The translations under genes were made by a program, and so were the position numbers. A model generated the notes under the pieces. The model was given only the letters and a program-made list of their open reading frames with translations, did no database searches and had not been told where the DNA came from. Below, piece after piece: positions 18,047 through 26,023 of a stretch of 35,615 bases of DNA (positions within the stretch are counted from its first letter, which is position 1; each line of letters begins with the position of its first letter). The DNA comes from Bacteroidota bacterium (GTDB taxonomy: Bacteria > Bacteroidota > Bacteroidia > Chitinophagales > Chitinophagaceae), in the NCBI GenBank assembly GCA_030706605.1, contig JAUZOE010000042.1:1-35615 (forward strand). Direction: 5' to 3'.

Positions 18047-18688
18047 ATGCAAGATATCATTACTTCGTTTTTGGTTCAAAATAAAGAATGTAGCCTTCCG
18101 GGTATTGGCAAGTTCAGGATAATAACCACTCCTGCCGAACTGGATATTGCCAATCAGCAAATGTTGCCGCCAAAGGATGAAATTCTTTTTACAGGAAAAC
18201 CAGATAAAAATGTTGAAGAGCTGATCAGGTTTATTGCCTTTAAAAATGAAATTAAGGTGCCTGAAGCAGAGGAACTATTAAAAAAATGGTGCCAAAGTGT
18301 CCATGAAAAACTGGATGCCGGAGGAAAAATTTTTTTTGAAACTATAGGCAGTTTGCAGAAAAAAGAATCGGGGAATATTTTTCTTTATAATGAAGAAACA
18401 TTGAGTTTTTTTGAACCGATACCTGCCGTAAGAGTTATACATCAAAATGAAGAACATTCTGTTTTGGTTGGTGATAAAGAAACTACTTCATCAGAAATGA
18501 ACGAATTTTTCAGGGAAGAAGAAAGCATAAAAAAATCAGGATGGAAAATAATAGCCATCATTCTTTTGGTGATAACCCTTTCTGTACTGTTTTTTCATTT
18601 TTATTCCCATTCTTTTTCATTATCAGCCACAGGTAACCAAACGCACCATGCACCGAAAGGACCTGCTGCTACATATTTACCTCAATAG
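18047..18688 (+). CDS. HU-CCDC81-type membrane protein lacking a SPOR domain
   Basis: A 213-aa protein. The N-terminal half looks like the paired bacterial HU-CCDC81 domains: FLVQNKECSLPGIGKFRI (8-25) and, in the second unit, FETIGSLQKKESGNIFLY (97-114). A charged linker is followed by one membrane helix (166-184) and a 29-residue tail. Bacteroidota homologues usually carry a periplasmic peptidoglycan-binding SPOR domain after the helix; here the tail is far too short for one. It follows the TPR and barrel genes on the same strand. It probably links cytoplasmic filaments or nucleoid to the envelope in some way; that is inference from the family. Confidence 0.75.
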   Translation: MQDIITSFLVQNKECSLPGIGKFRIITTPAELDIANQQMLPPKDEILFTGKPDKNVEELIRFIAFKNEIKVPEAEELLKKWCQSVHEKLDAGGKIFFETIGSLQKKESGNIFLYNEETLSFFEPIPAVRVIHQNEEHSVLVGDKETTSSEMNEFFREEESIKKSGWKIIAIILLVITLSVLFFHFYSHSFSLSATGNQTHHAPKGPAATYLPQ

Positions 18689-18724
18689 CTTTCTTTTTTT
18701 ATGAGCCTCCCTTTATCTTGATAA

Positions 18725-18732
18725 TATATTTG
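18725..18732 (+). promoter_or_regulatory. -7 promoter element (TATATTTG) abutting the methyltransferase start
   Basis: TATATTTG matches the TAnnTTTG consensus exactly and ends four bases before the ATG at 18737. If used, the transcript would start at or within a few bases of the start codon, giving a leaderless message. The -33 region is T-rich without a clear TTTG. Confidence 0.45.
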
Positions 18733-18736
18733 CAAA

Positions 18737-19624
18737 ATGATAGTTTATAAATCCTGCCCCAATTGTGGCAATAAAAATATAATCCCGGTTTTATCTGCAA
18801 AAGATTATACCGTTTCAGGAGATCATTTTGAGATATGGGAATGTAAAGATTGTTCGTTTAGGTTTACTCAGAATATTCCCGACAAGGATAAAATTGGGAA
18901 ATTTTACCAGTCAGAAAATTATATTTCGCATACCGATACCGCCAAAGGGTTTATCAATAACCTTTATCATAAAGTAAGAAAACGCACCCTGGTTCAAAAA
19001 AGAAAACTGGTAGAAAAAGTTACCGGTATGAGTAGGGGAAATATACTTGATATGGGATGCGGAACGGGTGCCTTTTTGGATACTATGAAGAATTCACAAT
19101 GGGATACTACCGGTTTGGAACCTGACAAAACCGCCAGGGATAAAGCATTGGAACTATATGGATTGAACCTGGATACTCCGGGGATATTTTACAGTTTGCC
19201 TGAGAAAACCTTTGATGCCATTACTCTCTGGCATGTGCTAGAGCATGTACATGATCTACATGATTATATTGGCCAATTAAAAAAATTATTAACCCATGGA
19301 GGGAAACTTTTTATAGCGGTACCTAATTATACATCTTATGATGCGGAAATATATAAAGAATTCTGGGCAGCTTATGATGTGCCGAGGCATCTTTATCATT
19401 TCTCGCCCGGGTCAATGAAAATACTATTAAATCAGCATGGATTGAAACTAGAAATGATGAAGCCGATGTGGTTCGACAGTGTGTACGTAAGCATGCTGAG
19501 TGAGCAATATAAAACCGGGAAATCACACCCCGTTAAAGCGCTTTTTTCGGGGCTCGTGTCCAATATTCAAACACTAATGGATAAAGAAAAATGCAGTTCG
19601 ATCATTTATGTGGCCAGTGCTTAA
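18737..19624 (+). CDS. Zinc-ribbon SAM-dependent methyltransferase
   Basis: A 295-aa protein. The N-terminal zinc ribbon has C7-P-N-C10 and C36-K-D-C39. The class I methyltransferase core follows, with motif I ILDMGCGTGAF (103-113), an acidic residue after TTGLEPD, FDAITLWHVLEHV, and LKKLLTHGGKLFIAVPN. This is the Methyltransf_23-like architecture often found with cell-surface polysaccharide or sugar modification genes, but no such genes are adjacent, so the substrate is unknown. The ATG sits four bases after a perfect -7 box. Confidence 0.88.
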   Translation: MIVYKSCPNCGNKNIIPVLSAKDYTVSGDHFEIWECKDCSFRFTQNIPDKDKIGKFYQSENYISHTDTAKGFINNLYHKVRKRTLVQKRKLVEKVTGMSRGNILDMGCGTGAFLDTMKNSQWDTTGLEPDKTARDKALELYGLNLDTPGIFYSLPEKTFDAITLWHVLEHVHDLHDYIGQLKKLLTHGGKLFIAVPNYTSYDAEIYKEFWAAYDVPRHLYHFSPGSMKILLNQHGLKLEMMKPMWFDSVYVSMLSEQYKTGKSHPVKALFSGLVSNIQTLMDKEKCSSIIYVASA

Positions 19625-19705
19625 ATTCAATCCTGCACCGGAGTAAACAAAACATGAAAACAAAGGAAAATAATAGAAGAGAGAATAAATATTAAATTTA
19701 CAGCC

Positions 19706-19721
19706 CGGCAACGATTTGCCG
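19706..19721 (+). terminator. Stem-loop between methyltransferase gene and glnS
   Basis: A perfect 6-bp stem CGGCAA/TTGCCG with loop CGAT is followed by GTTTAAC rather than a true T run. It could be a weak terminator of the methyltransferase gene or a structure in the glnS leader. I cannot decide between these. Confidence 0.3.
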
Positions 19722-19781
19722 TTTAACTAAAGCAACCGGAAAACAAAATAAATCGATAAAAAAAATTCAATAGTAAAGAGT

Positions 19782-21437
19782 ATGTCTGAAGAAAAGAGCC
19801 TGAATTTTATAGAAGAAATTGTAGAAGAAGATCTTCGAAATGGCAAATATGAAAAAATATTGACGAGGTTTCCGCCTGAACCTAATGGCTTTCTACACAT
19901 TGGCCATGCAAAAAGCATTTGCCTGAACTTTGGCCTTGCCCAAAAATACAATGGGGCTACCAACCTTCGGTTTGATGATACCAACCCTAGCACTGAAGAA
20001 ACTGAATATGTTGACAGTATTAAAGAAGATTTGAAATGGCTTGGCTTTAACTGGATCAATGAATTTTATGCCAGCGATTATTTTGATCAATTATATCAAT
20101 TTGCAGTAAAGCTTATTCAAAAAGGATTGGCCTATGTAGATGACAGTAGCTCTGATAAGATTGCCCTCGAAAAGGGAACTCCTACAGAAGTGGGAAAAGA
20201 AAATGAATTCCGCAACAGGAGTATTGAAGAAAATATCTCTTTATTTGAGCAAATGAAAAACGGAGCTTTTAAAGATGGTGAAAAAGTATTGAGAGCCAAA
20301 ATTGATATGTTATCAATCAATATGCTGATGCGCGATCCTATCATTTACCGTATCAAACATGCTCATCACCACCGTACAGGAGACAAATGGTGCATCTACC
20401 CGATGTATGATTTTGCACACGGTCAAAGCGATAGTATAGAAAAAATCACACACAGTATTTGTACATTAGAATTTATCCCTCACCGTTCATTGTACGACTG
20501 GTTTATTGAACATCTTGAAATATTCCCATCGAAGCAATATGAATTTGCCAGGCTTAATATGACATACACGGTAATGAGCAAACGAAAATTATTGCAACTT
20601 GTCAATGAAGGTCATGTTTCCGGATGGGACGACCCGAGAATGCCTACTATATCCGGGCTTAGGAGAAAAGGCTATACGCCATCAAGCATCCGGACTTTCT
20701 GCGACAAAATAGGAGTTGCCAAGCGCGACAATCTTATCGACATCAGCCTGCTTGAATTCTGCATTAAAGATGAATTGAATGCAACTGCATCCCGGCTAAT
20801 GGCGGTATTGAATCCTTTAAAACTCATAATAGATAATTATGAGGAAAATAGAACGGAAGAATTAATTACAGAAAATCTGCCCAACGATCCGGAAAACACC
20901 CGGACTGTCACATTTTCAAAAGAGTTATGGATAGAGCAGGAAGATTTTATGGAAGTTCCCGTAAAGAAATGGTTTCGCCTGGCTCCCGGCATGATGGTAC
21001 GTTTGAAGAGCGCCTATATTGTTAAGTGCGAAAGTTTCAAAAAAGACGAATCAGGAAATGTTACAGAAATCCATTGCAGTTATATTCCTGAAAGTAAAAG
21101 TGGCAACGATACCAGTGGAATAAAAGTAAAAGGCACCATTCATTGGCTGAATGCAAAAGATGCCCAAAAAGCCGAAGTAAGGCTTTACAACCGTTTGTTT
21201 AAAGTAGAAAACCCTGCGATGGAAGAAGGAGATTTTAAAGATTTCATCAACCCGGATTCTTTACAAATTATTAAACGCGCATATATAGAGCCCAACTTGC
21301 CCAATGCCAAAGCAGGTGCTCATTTCCAGTTTATCCGAAACGGTTATTTCTGCATAGATAGAGATTCAAAACCAGGAGCTATTGTCTTCAACAGGACAGT
21401 TTCGTTAAAAGATAGTTTTAAAGTAGGAGAGAAATGA
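19782..21437 (+). CDS. glnS: Glutaminyl-tRNA synthetase
   Basis: A 551-aa class I aminoacyl-tRNA synthetase. The HIGH motif is at 39-42 in [16 protein letters not shown] and the KMSKS-equivalent VMSKRK at 264-269, followed by [18 protein letters not shown]. These match bacterial GlnRS rather than the discriminating GluRS. The C-terminal anticodon-binding beta-barrels include [20 protein letters not shown] and end with [15 protein letters not shown]. The enzyme charges tRNA-Gln directly with glutamine in the cytosol. Length and motifs are complete. It is probably transcribed on its own; a stem-loop follows at 21487-21519. Confidence 0.97.
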   Translation: MSEEKSLNFIEEIVEEDLRNGKYEKILTRFPPEPNGFLHIGHAKSICLNFGLAQKYNGATNLRFDDTNPSTEETEYVDSIKEDLKWLGFNWINEFYASDYFDQLYQFAVKLIQKGLAYVDDSSSDKIALEKGTPTEVGKENEFRNRSIEENISLFEQMKNGAFKDGEKVLRAKIDMLSINMLMRDPIIYRIKHAHHHRTGDKWCIYPMYDFAHGQSDSIEKITHSICTLEFIPHRSLYDWFIEHLEIFPSKQYEFARLNMTYTVMSKRKLLQLVNEGHVSGWDDPRMPTISGLRRKGYTPSSIRTFCDKIGVAKRDNLIDISLLEFCIKDELNATASRLMAVLNPLKLIIDNYEENRTEELITENLPNDPENTRTVTFSKELWIEQEDFMEVPVKKWFRLAPGMMVRLKSAYIVKCESFKKDESGNVTEIHCSYIPESKSGNDTSGIKVKGTIHWLNAKDAQKAEVRLYNRLFKVENPAMEEGDFKDFINPDSLQIIKRAYIEPNLPNAKAGAHFQFIRNGYFCIDRDSKPGAIVFNRTVSLKDSFKVGEK

Positions 21438-21486
21438 TTTCCTGCTTAAAATATAAATAGTTTAATTTCAAGATTATTAAATCTGC

Positions 21487-21519
21487 TTTTGAGCCAATCG
21501 GGAAAAGATTGGGTCAAAA
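21487..21519 (+). terminator. Probable terminator of glnS
   Basis: TTTTGAGCCAATC pairs with GATTGGGTCAAAA at 12 of 13 positions around the loop GGGAAAA. It sits 49 bases after the glnS stop and 26 bases before the next gene. The following T run is short (ATTTTA), so termination may be partial. Confidence 0.5.
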
Positions 21520-21545
21520 ATTTTACAAAAAAGTAAACCAATAAA

Positions 21546-22403
21546 ATGAAAAGATATGTAGCGTTTTTATTTATACTAGTATTTATTTTAGGTAAAGAAC
21601 CAGTTTCTGCACAAAAGCATAAGCCTTTGTATACAGCACCACTTGGTGTACAAGCCTATACTTTTCGAAAAAGTTTTCCTATAGATGTCGCTAAAACATT
21701 AGACACGATAAAGATGATGGGATTTACTGAAATCGAAAGCCGTAGCCAAGGGATGTCTCCCGAAGCTTTCAAAAAACTATGTAATGACAGAGGTATCAGC
21801 ATACCTTCAACTGAAGCTAATTATGATCAATTAGAAAAGTCACCTGAATCACTGGCGCATGCTGCTAAACTTATGGGAGCTAAATACTTAATGTGTGCCT
21901 GGGTACCTCATAAGGGGAGAGTATTTACTTTTGAAAACGCAAAAAGTACTGTGGAAGTTTTTAACAAAGCGGGAAAAGTCTTAAAGGACAGTGGCATTGT
22001 TTTTTGCTATCATGCACATGGGTATGAATTTCAGTCATACCAAAATGGAACTTTGTTGGATTATTTAATTCAGAATACTAATCCTAAGTATGTATCTTTT
22101 GAAATGGATATTTTCTGGATGCAGTTTGGTGGAGGAGATCCTGTTTTATTGCTGAAAAAATATGGCAAAAGATGGAAATTGATGCATTTAAAAGATATGA
22201 GGAAGGGAACAGTCAAAAATCTTACGGGGGGAACTTCTACTGATAATGATGTATCTCTTGGCACTGGCGAAATTGATATTCCCGGTATATTAAAAGAAGC
22301 AAAAAAGATAGGAATCAAACATTATTTTATTGAGGATGAAAGTAATTTTGTAAGTGAACATGTGCCGCAGAGTGTCGCTTACCTGAAAAGCTTAAGTGAA
22401 TAA
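21546..22403 (+). CDS. Secreted sugar phosphate isomerase/epimerase-like protein
   Basis: A 285-aa xylose-isomerase-like TIM barrel with a signal peptide (cleavage near PVSAQ). Likely metal ligands are in GFTEIES (E65), CYHAHGYEF (H156-H158, E161), FEMDIFW (D188), LMHLKD (H214) and FIEDE (E263). Members of this fold isomerise or epimerise sugars or inositols; secreted forms are common in Bacteroidota and some act on keto-sugars. The substrate cannot be told from the sequence. It follows glnS, with a stem-loop in between, and is convergent with the four-TM gene. Confidence 0.88.
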   Translation: MKRYVAFLFILVFILGKEPVSAQKHKPLYTAPLGVQAYTFRKSFPIDVAKTLDTIKMMGFTEIESRSQGMSPEAFKKLCNDRGISIPSTEANYDQLEKSPESLAHAAKLMGAKYLMCAWVPHKGRVFTFENAKSTVEVFNKAGKVLKDSGIVFCYHAHGYEFQSYQNGTLLDYLIQNTNPKYVSFEMDIFWMQFGGGDPVLLLKKYGKRWKLMHLKDMRKGTVKNLTGGTSTDNDVSLGTGEIDIPGILKEAKKIGIKHYFIEDESNFVSEHVPQSVAYLKSLSE

Positions 22404-22611
22404 TTAGCTTTCCTTACTTTATGTATCACACAGCTTATGACGGGACCTTTGTGTTAGTTTTAATAATCCAACTGCATTAAAAGAGATTAATTAATGTGTA
22501 GCTTTTACTATTAATTATTTGATCATCCCAAAAGGAATGGATGTTTATGACAATTTAATGGTAACAATCTTTATTGCTTATTTCTTTCATCCCTGGATGT
22601 TTTGCTAAAAT

Positions 22612-23304
22612 CTAAGAGCATAAAACCGACTTGTGGAAAATGTACTCTGTTTTCTCCTCTCTCATAGGATTTTCTGATTTCACTGTCGTCATTCTATGAT
22701 ATGTATACAATATTTTTGCGGAAAAATATAAAAATGAAATTCCCAGAAGTGTACCCCATATCCATAGATATGTTTCTGTAAGGATATCTTTTCCTCCAAT
22801 AAGTTTACCTATAACAGGTATTATCACCACCAATAGAAAAAGACTCAGGTAAAGATTCAATTTTTGAGCGAATATGAATTGTATTTTGCTTTTTGAATAA
22901 TCTGTTAATGATTGTTCATAATCATTATTTATAATAATGTTGAGTCGCATCTTCCTGATTGCCTTTATTGAAATAATGGGTAATAAAAATAAGATCATGG
23001 CAGAAATAATACCACTACCCAACAGGTACCAGGTGTTTAGATTTTGTAAATTGAAGATGATAATTGAACCTCCTGTAAAGCAAACTAATGTGCAGATGAT
23101 TTCTGGAATCATCATTTTGCTTAGTTTATATTGATAGAGTTCCTGTGTCAGGTGGATAATTAACGATTCGGTTAATTTCTTTTGCTTCTCATACTCCGAA
23201 GACAAATCACCCCATAGGGTTTCTATTTCTTCAATTTCTATGGGCTCTATATCAGGGTCTGATAACTTTTTGAATCCCTTTGTAAAGGATAGTGTTTTTT
23301 TCAT
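22612..23304 (-). CDS. Unknown four-TM membrane protein
   Basis: I do not recognise this 230-aa protein. It has an acidic cytoplasmic N-terminus (PDIEPIEIEEIETLWGDL, 17-34), a coiled-coil-like stretch (35-62), and four predicted membrane helices at about 66-86, 92-114, 149-168 and 179-201. Charged loops lie between helices 2 and 3 (KAIRKMRLN), and the C-terminal tail is short. The helix-pair arrangement could be a sensor or an immunity-like protein, but nothing in it identifies a function. It has a reasonable promoter on its own strand (23314-23345) and appears to be a single-gene unit. Confidence 0.75.
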   Translation of the reverse strand: MKKTLSFTKGFKKLSDPDIEPIEIEEIETLWGDLSSEYEKQKKLTESLIIHLTQELYQYKLSKMMIPEIICTLVCFTGGSIIIFNLQNLNTWYLLGSGIISAMILFLLPIISIKAIRKMRLNIIINNDYEQSLTDYSKSKIQFIFAQKLNLYLSLFLLVVIIPVIGKLIGGKDILTETYLWIWGTLLGISFLYFSAKILYTYHRMTTVKSENPMREEKTEYIFHKSVLCS

Positions 23305-23313
23305 GGGGGGTAT

Positions 23314-23345
23314 AAAATCTAAATGATTGCTGGTATTAAAACAAA
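23314..23345 (-). promoter_or_regulatory. Candidate promoter of the four-TM gene
   Basis: On the minus strand TTTG is followed by 20 bases and then TAGATTTT, one base off TAnnTTTG. It ends 9 bases before the ATG at 23304, so the leader would be very short. Spacing fits the Bacteroidota -33/-7 arrangement. Confidence 0.45.
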
Positions 23346-23509
23346 TAATATGCTATTTTATTGTCCTGTAACCAATTGCAATTGGGTTAAAAATTAAAAT
23401 TTATGGAGGTAAGGATAAGATTTTTCATAATTTTTTTTGATCAGGTGAATGGCGGCAACCTTTGAGTATTTAAAATTATCAGAAGTAATGATGCAATGTG
23501 TCCCTTTAT

Positions 23510-23552
23510 AAAACAAAAAAGTGATAGTCAAAAACTATCACTTTTTTGTTTT
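23510..23552 (-). terminator. Strong bidirectional-type terminator with perfect 18-bp stem
   Basis: AAAACAAAAAAGTGATAG at 23510-23527 pairs perfectly with CTATCACTTTTTTGTTTT at 23535-23552 around a 7-base loop (TCAAAAA). GC pairs sit in the upper stem and a T run on either strand, so it could stop transcription both ways. No large gene ends here: the genes on either side point away from it. It therefore implies a small transcript. The minus-strand ORF at 23555-23635 stops two bases before it. Confidence 0.8.
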
Positions 23553-23554
23553 CT

Positions 23555-23635
23555 TTACCTGACCATTAGTAAGTTGCTTTCATTGGGGTACAAACGGTTG
23601 GCGGTTTTCTTTGTTGTTTCAGAGGTAATTTGCAT
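23555..23635 (-). CDS. Candidate small gene (26 aa) with own promoter and terminator
   Basis: A 26-codon frame begins at an ATG at 23635 with MQITSETTKKTANR, continues hydrophilic, and ends LLMVR at 23555. It is not recognised. It is framed by a perfect -7 box (23704-23711) about 70 bases upstream and by the 18-bp terminator directly after the stop. The predicted transcript is about 190 nt. Either the peptide is real or the unit is a small regulatory RNA; the even amino-acid mix, unusual for a chance frame in such AT-rich DNA, favours the peptide slightly. No Shine-Dalgarno is seen. An in-frame TTG two codons upstream is an alternative start. Confidence 0.4.
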   Translation of the reverse strand: MQITSETTKKTANRLYPNESNLLMVR

Positions 23636-23703
23636 TTTCAATAATCATCATTCTAAGTTCATTCAGTCATCTAAGTGTTTGTGTTGTTTCTTTGGGTCTG
23701 ATG

Positions 23704-23711
23704 CAAAAGTA
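23704..23711 (-). promoter_or_regulatory. -7 promoter element (TACTTTTG) of the small transcript
   Basis: On the minus strand TACTTTTG matches the Bacteroidota -7 consensus exactly, followed by C as is common. There is no good TTTG at the -33 position. The only things downstream on this strand are the 26-codon ORF and the terminator at 23510-23552. Confidence 0.45.
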
Positions 23712-23969
23712 ATCATAGCAGGCAGCGCATTTTGTAGTAGGTGAATGAATTTATTGTAGAAAATAAATGACAGGGCGCGCTAAAATTTTGAAATCAGTAC
23801 ATTAAGCAAACACAATCTTGTTAGCAATTCCATTGAATTTATTGTATTAATAATTTCTTAATGGTAGCTTAAAGATTTGTTCATATGCAATTCTTTCCTT
23901 TGTATAAGTTTTTATGTCTTTTTCTTACAGCAGGTGGGTAAGCCAATTTCTTAATTATAATTCAAAGCA

Positions 23970-24068
23970 ATGAAAACAATCTCTTATTTTTTTCAAAAAG
24001 CTTTTATCAGGTTATTTCTTCGTCGCTTTTCTTCTTTCTATTCTCCTTTAAAGTTTTATAAAGTATAA
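23970..24068 (+). CDS. Possible 32-aa basic small protein upstream of the metallophosphatase
   Basis: ATG at 23970 opens a 32-codon frame (MKTISYFFQKAFIRLFLRRF..., ending LKFYKV) that stops seven bases before the ATG of the metallophosphatase gene. The peptide carries seven Lys/Arg, no acidic residue and many Phe, so it would be amphipathic and membrane-seeking. Tight spacing to the operon suggests either a small coupled gene or a leader. Not recognised; a chance ORF in T-rich DNA cannot be excluded. Confidence 0.35.
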   Translation: MKTISYFFQKAFIRLFLRRFSSFYSPLKFYKV

Positions 24069-24075
24069 ATTCTGA

Positions 24076-24936
24076 ATGGATAAAAAAAGAAAGATTGAGA
24101 TTCTTGTTTTAAGCGATGTACACCTGGGTACCTATGGGTGCCATGCAAAGCAGCTTCTGCGTTATCTGAAAAGTATCAAACCTAAAACAGTTGTTCTTAA
24201 TGGCGACATTATTGATATGTGGCAATTTAGTAAAAGATACTGGCCCAAAAGCCATATGAAAGTAGTGAAGCACATTATGCATTTGATCAGTAAAAAAGTA
24301 ACCATTTATTATGTTACAGGCAATCATGATGAAATGCTACGAAAGTTTACAGGGTTTAAAATGGGTTCTTTGCAAATTGTAGATAAGGTGATTCTTCCTT
24401 TGGGTGATCATAAAAAAGCCTGGTTTTTTCATGGCGATGTTTTTGATGTTACCATGCAACATTCCAAATGGCTTGCCAAGTTAGGCGCTGTAGGCTATGA
24501 TACTTTAATTATCATCAATCGGTTTGCTAATTTTATTTCGGAACATATTTTTAAAAAAGGGAAATTATCACTCTCTAAAAAAATAAAGAACAGTGTTAAA
24601 AGCGCTGTGAAGTTCATTAATGATTTTGAATCTACAGCAGCCGACATCGGAATTTCCAACCATTATGATTATGTAGTATGTGGCCATATTCATCAACCGG
24701 AAATGCGTGAAATAACTAACCAGCATGGTTCAATTATGTATTTAAATTCCGGCGATTGGATCGAAAATTTAACTACCCTGGAATATAATGAAGGGGTTTG
24801 GACAATTTATAAATACGATGAAACAGAGATGGTACCGGAGACAGAACCTGATGAAAATCCTGAAGAAAAAGTGCTTTCCAATACCGAACTTTTTGCAAAC
24901 ATGGTGGCTGATTTTAATTTAATGACGGTAAAATGA
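24076..24936 (+). CDS. LpxH-like metallophosphatase
   Basis: A 286-aa calcineurin-like phosphoesterase with all metal-binding motifs: D14-V-H16 (LSDVHLG), G-D44 (NGDIIDMW), GN83-H84-D, H119 (FFHGD) and GH204-I-H206. The order and the GDIIDMW/FFHGD pattern resemble UDP-2,3-diacylglucosamine hydrolases (LpxH), but a long 128-195 insertion and acidic C-terminal tail set it apart from true LpxH. It is predicted to be cytosolic or peripheral. Its stop overlaps the start of the glycosyltransferase gene by four bases, so it likely acts on a nucleotide- or lipid-linked sugar made or used by the same operon. Confidence 0.88.
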   Translation: MDKKRKIEILVLSDVHLGTYGCHAKQLLRYLKSIKPKTVVLNGDIIDMWQFSKRYWPKSHMKVVKHIMHLISKKVTIYYVTGNHDEMLRKFTGFKMGSLQIVDKVILPLGDHKKAWFFHGDVFDVTMQHSKWLAKLGAVGYDTLIIINRFANFISEHIFKKGKLSLSKKIKNSVKSAVKFINDFESTAADIGISNHYDYVVCGHIHQPEMREITNQHGSIMYLNSGDWIENLTTLEYNEGVWTIYKYDETEMVPETEPDENPEEKVLSNTELFANMVADFNLMTVK

Positions 24937-26009
24937 AAATACTCTATGCGATCCAGGGAACAGGTAATGGACATATCAGCAGGGCGAGAGACATCATTAC
25001 GCTTCTTCAAAAAAAAGGAGAATTGGATCTTTTGATCAGTGGCACCGAAGCGGATGTGGAACTTGGATTTCCTGTAAAATATACATTGAAAGGATTAAGC
25101 TTTGTTTTTGGGAAAAAAGGTGGGGTTGACTTGGTTTCTACTTATAAAAAAGCAAGACTTAAAAGATTTTATAATGAAATAAAAAATCTTCCGGTCAAAG
25201 ATTATGACCTGGTAATTAGTGATTTTGAGCCTGTGAGTGCATGGGCCTGCCGCTTGCGCCACAAAAAATGCATTGGGCTTAGCCACCAGTCGGCTGTGAT
25301 CAATAAAAAATCGCCAAAGCCTAAAAATATCGACCCGGCGGGGAAATTAATTCTTAAAAATTATGCCCCCGTGGCAGTGGAATATGGATTCCATTTTATG
25401 CAATATGACAAGAAAATATTTATGCCTGTAATCCGAAATGAAATTCGTAATGCAGAAAATATGAATCTTGGTCATTACACGGTTTACCTTCCTGCATACA
25501 GCGATGCAAAAATAATTAAAGTACTTAGCCAGGTCAGTAATGCAGAGTGGCAGGTATTTTCAAAACATACTGAAAAAGCCTATTGGCAAAAAAATATTGC
25601 CATCTTCCCGATCAATAACCAAGGTTTTATAAAAAGTATGGTTACTGCTGCAGGCGTGTTTTGCGGCGCTGGGTTCGAAACTCCTTCCGAGGCATTGTTT
25701 CTTGAAAAGAAGCTAATGGTAATACCAATGAAAGGTCAGTATGAGCAACAGTGTAATGCAGCGGCTCTTAAGAAAATGAATGTTCCTGTTTTGAAAAAAT
25801 TAAAATTATCTCAACTTGAAAAAATAAAAGAATGGGTGAAAGAAGGGAAAATAATCAATGTGAATTATCCTGATATTACTGAGCGGATAGTTGATAAAAT
25901 ATTTGATAAACACATCTCCGTTAAAGATAAGTATTTTGCGGAACCCGGAACGGTACCTTATTCTCTTAAAAAATTGAGAAAGATAATCGTTGATAATATT
26001 CAACAATAA
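24933..26009 (+). CDS. GT1/MurG-like glycosyltransferase
   Basis: A 358-aa GT-B-fold protein. The N-terminal loop GTGNGHISRA (9-18) is the acceptor-side glycine motif seen in MurG and UDP-glycosyltransferases. The C-terminal half has the donor-binding region CGAGFETPSEALFLEKKLMVIPMKGQYEQQCNA around 244-276 (here given as GAGFETPSEAL ... QYEQQCNA). It should transfer a sugar from an NDP-donor to a lipid or small-molecule acceptor. No membrane helices are seen. It starts within the stop of the metallophosphatase gene and is followed after 14 bases by a beta-glucosidase, forming one operon. Confidence 0.86.
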   Translation: MKILYAIQGTGNGHISRARDIITLLQKKGELDLLISGTEADVELGFPVKYTLKGLSFVFGKKGGVDLVSTYKKARLKRFYNEIKNLPVKDYDLVISDFEPVSAWACRLRHKKCIGLSHQSAVINKKSPKPKNIDPAGKLILKNYAPVAVEYGFHFMQYDKKIFMPVIRNEIRNAENMNLGHYTVYLPAYSDAKIIKVLSQVSNAEWQVFSKHTEKAYWQKNIAIFPINNQGFIKSMVTAAGVFCGAGFETPSEALFLEKKLMVIPMKGQYEQQCNAAALKKMNVPVLKKLKLSQLEKIKEWVKEGKIINVNYPDITERIVDKIFDKHISVKDKYFAEPGTVPYSLKKLRKIIVDNIQQ

Positions 26010-26023
26010 ATCTGCGTGTAGTT

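Noticed and set aside
22404-22611. Short ORFs of 19 to 23 codons between the isomerase and the four-TM gene
   Set aside because: There is no promoter, terminator or ribosome-binding signal, and the composition is as expected by chance.
23510-23711. 6S RNA gene
   Set aside because: The length is about right, but I see no long closing stem between the 5' and 3' parts and no central bubble; only the terminator hairpin is strong.
23496-23744. Plus-strand 82-codon ORF
   Set aside because: It runs through the perfect terminator stem and is antisense to the better supported small unit. Its composition (Cys, Phe, Ser) looks like AT-rich noise.
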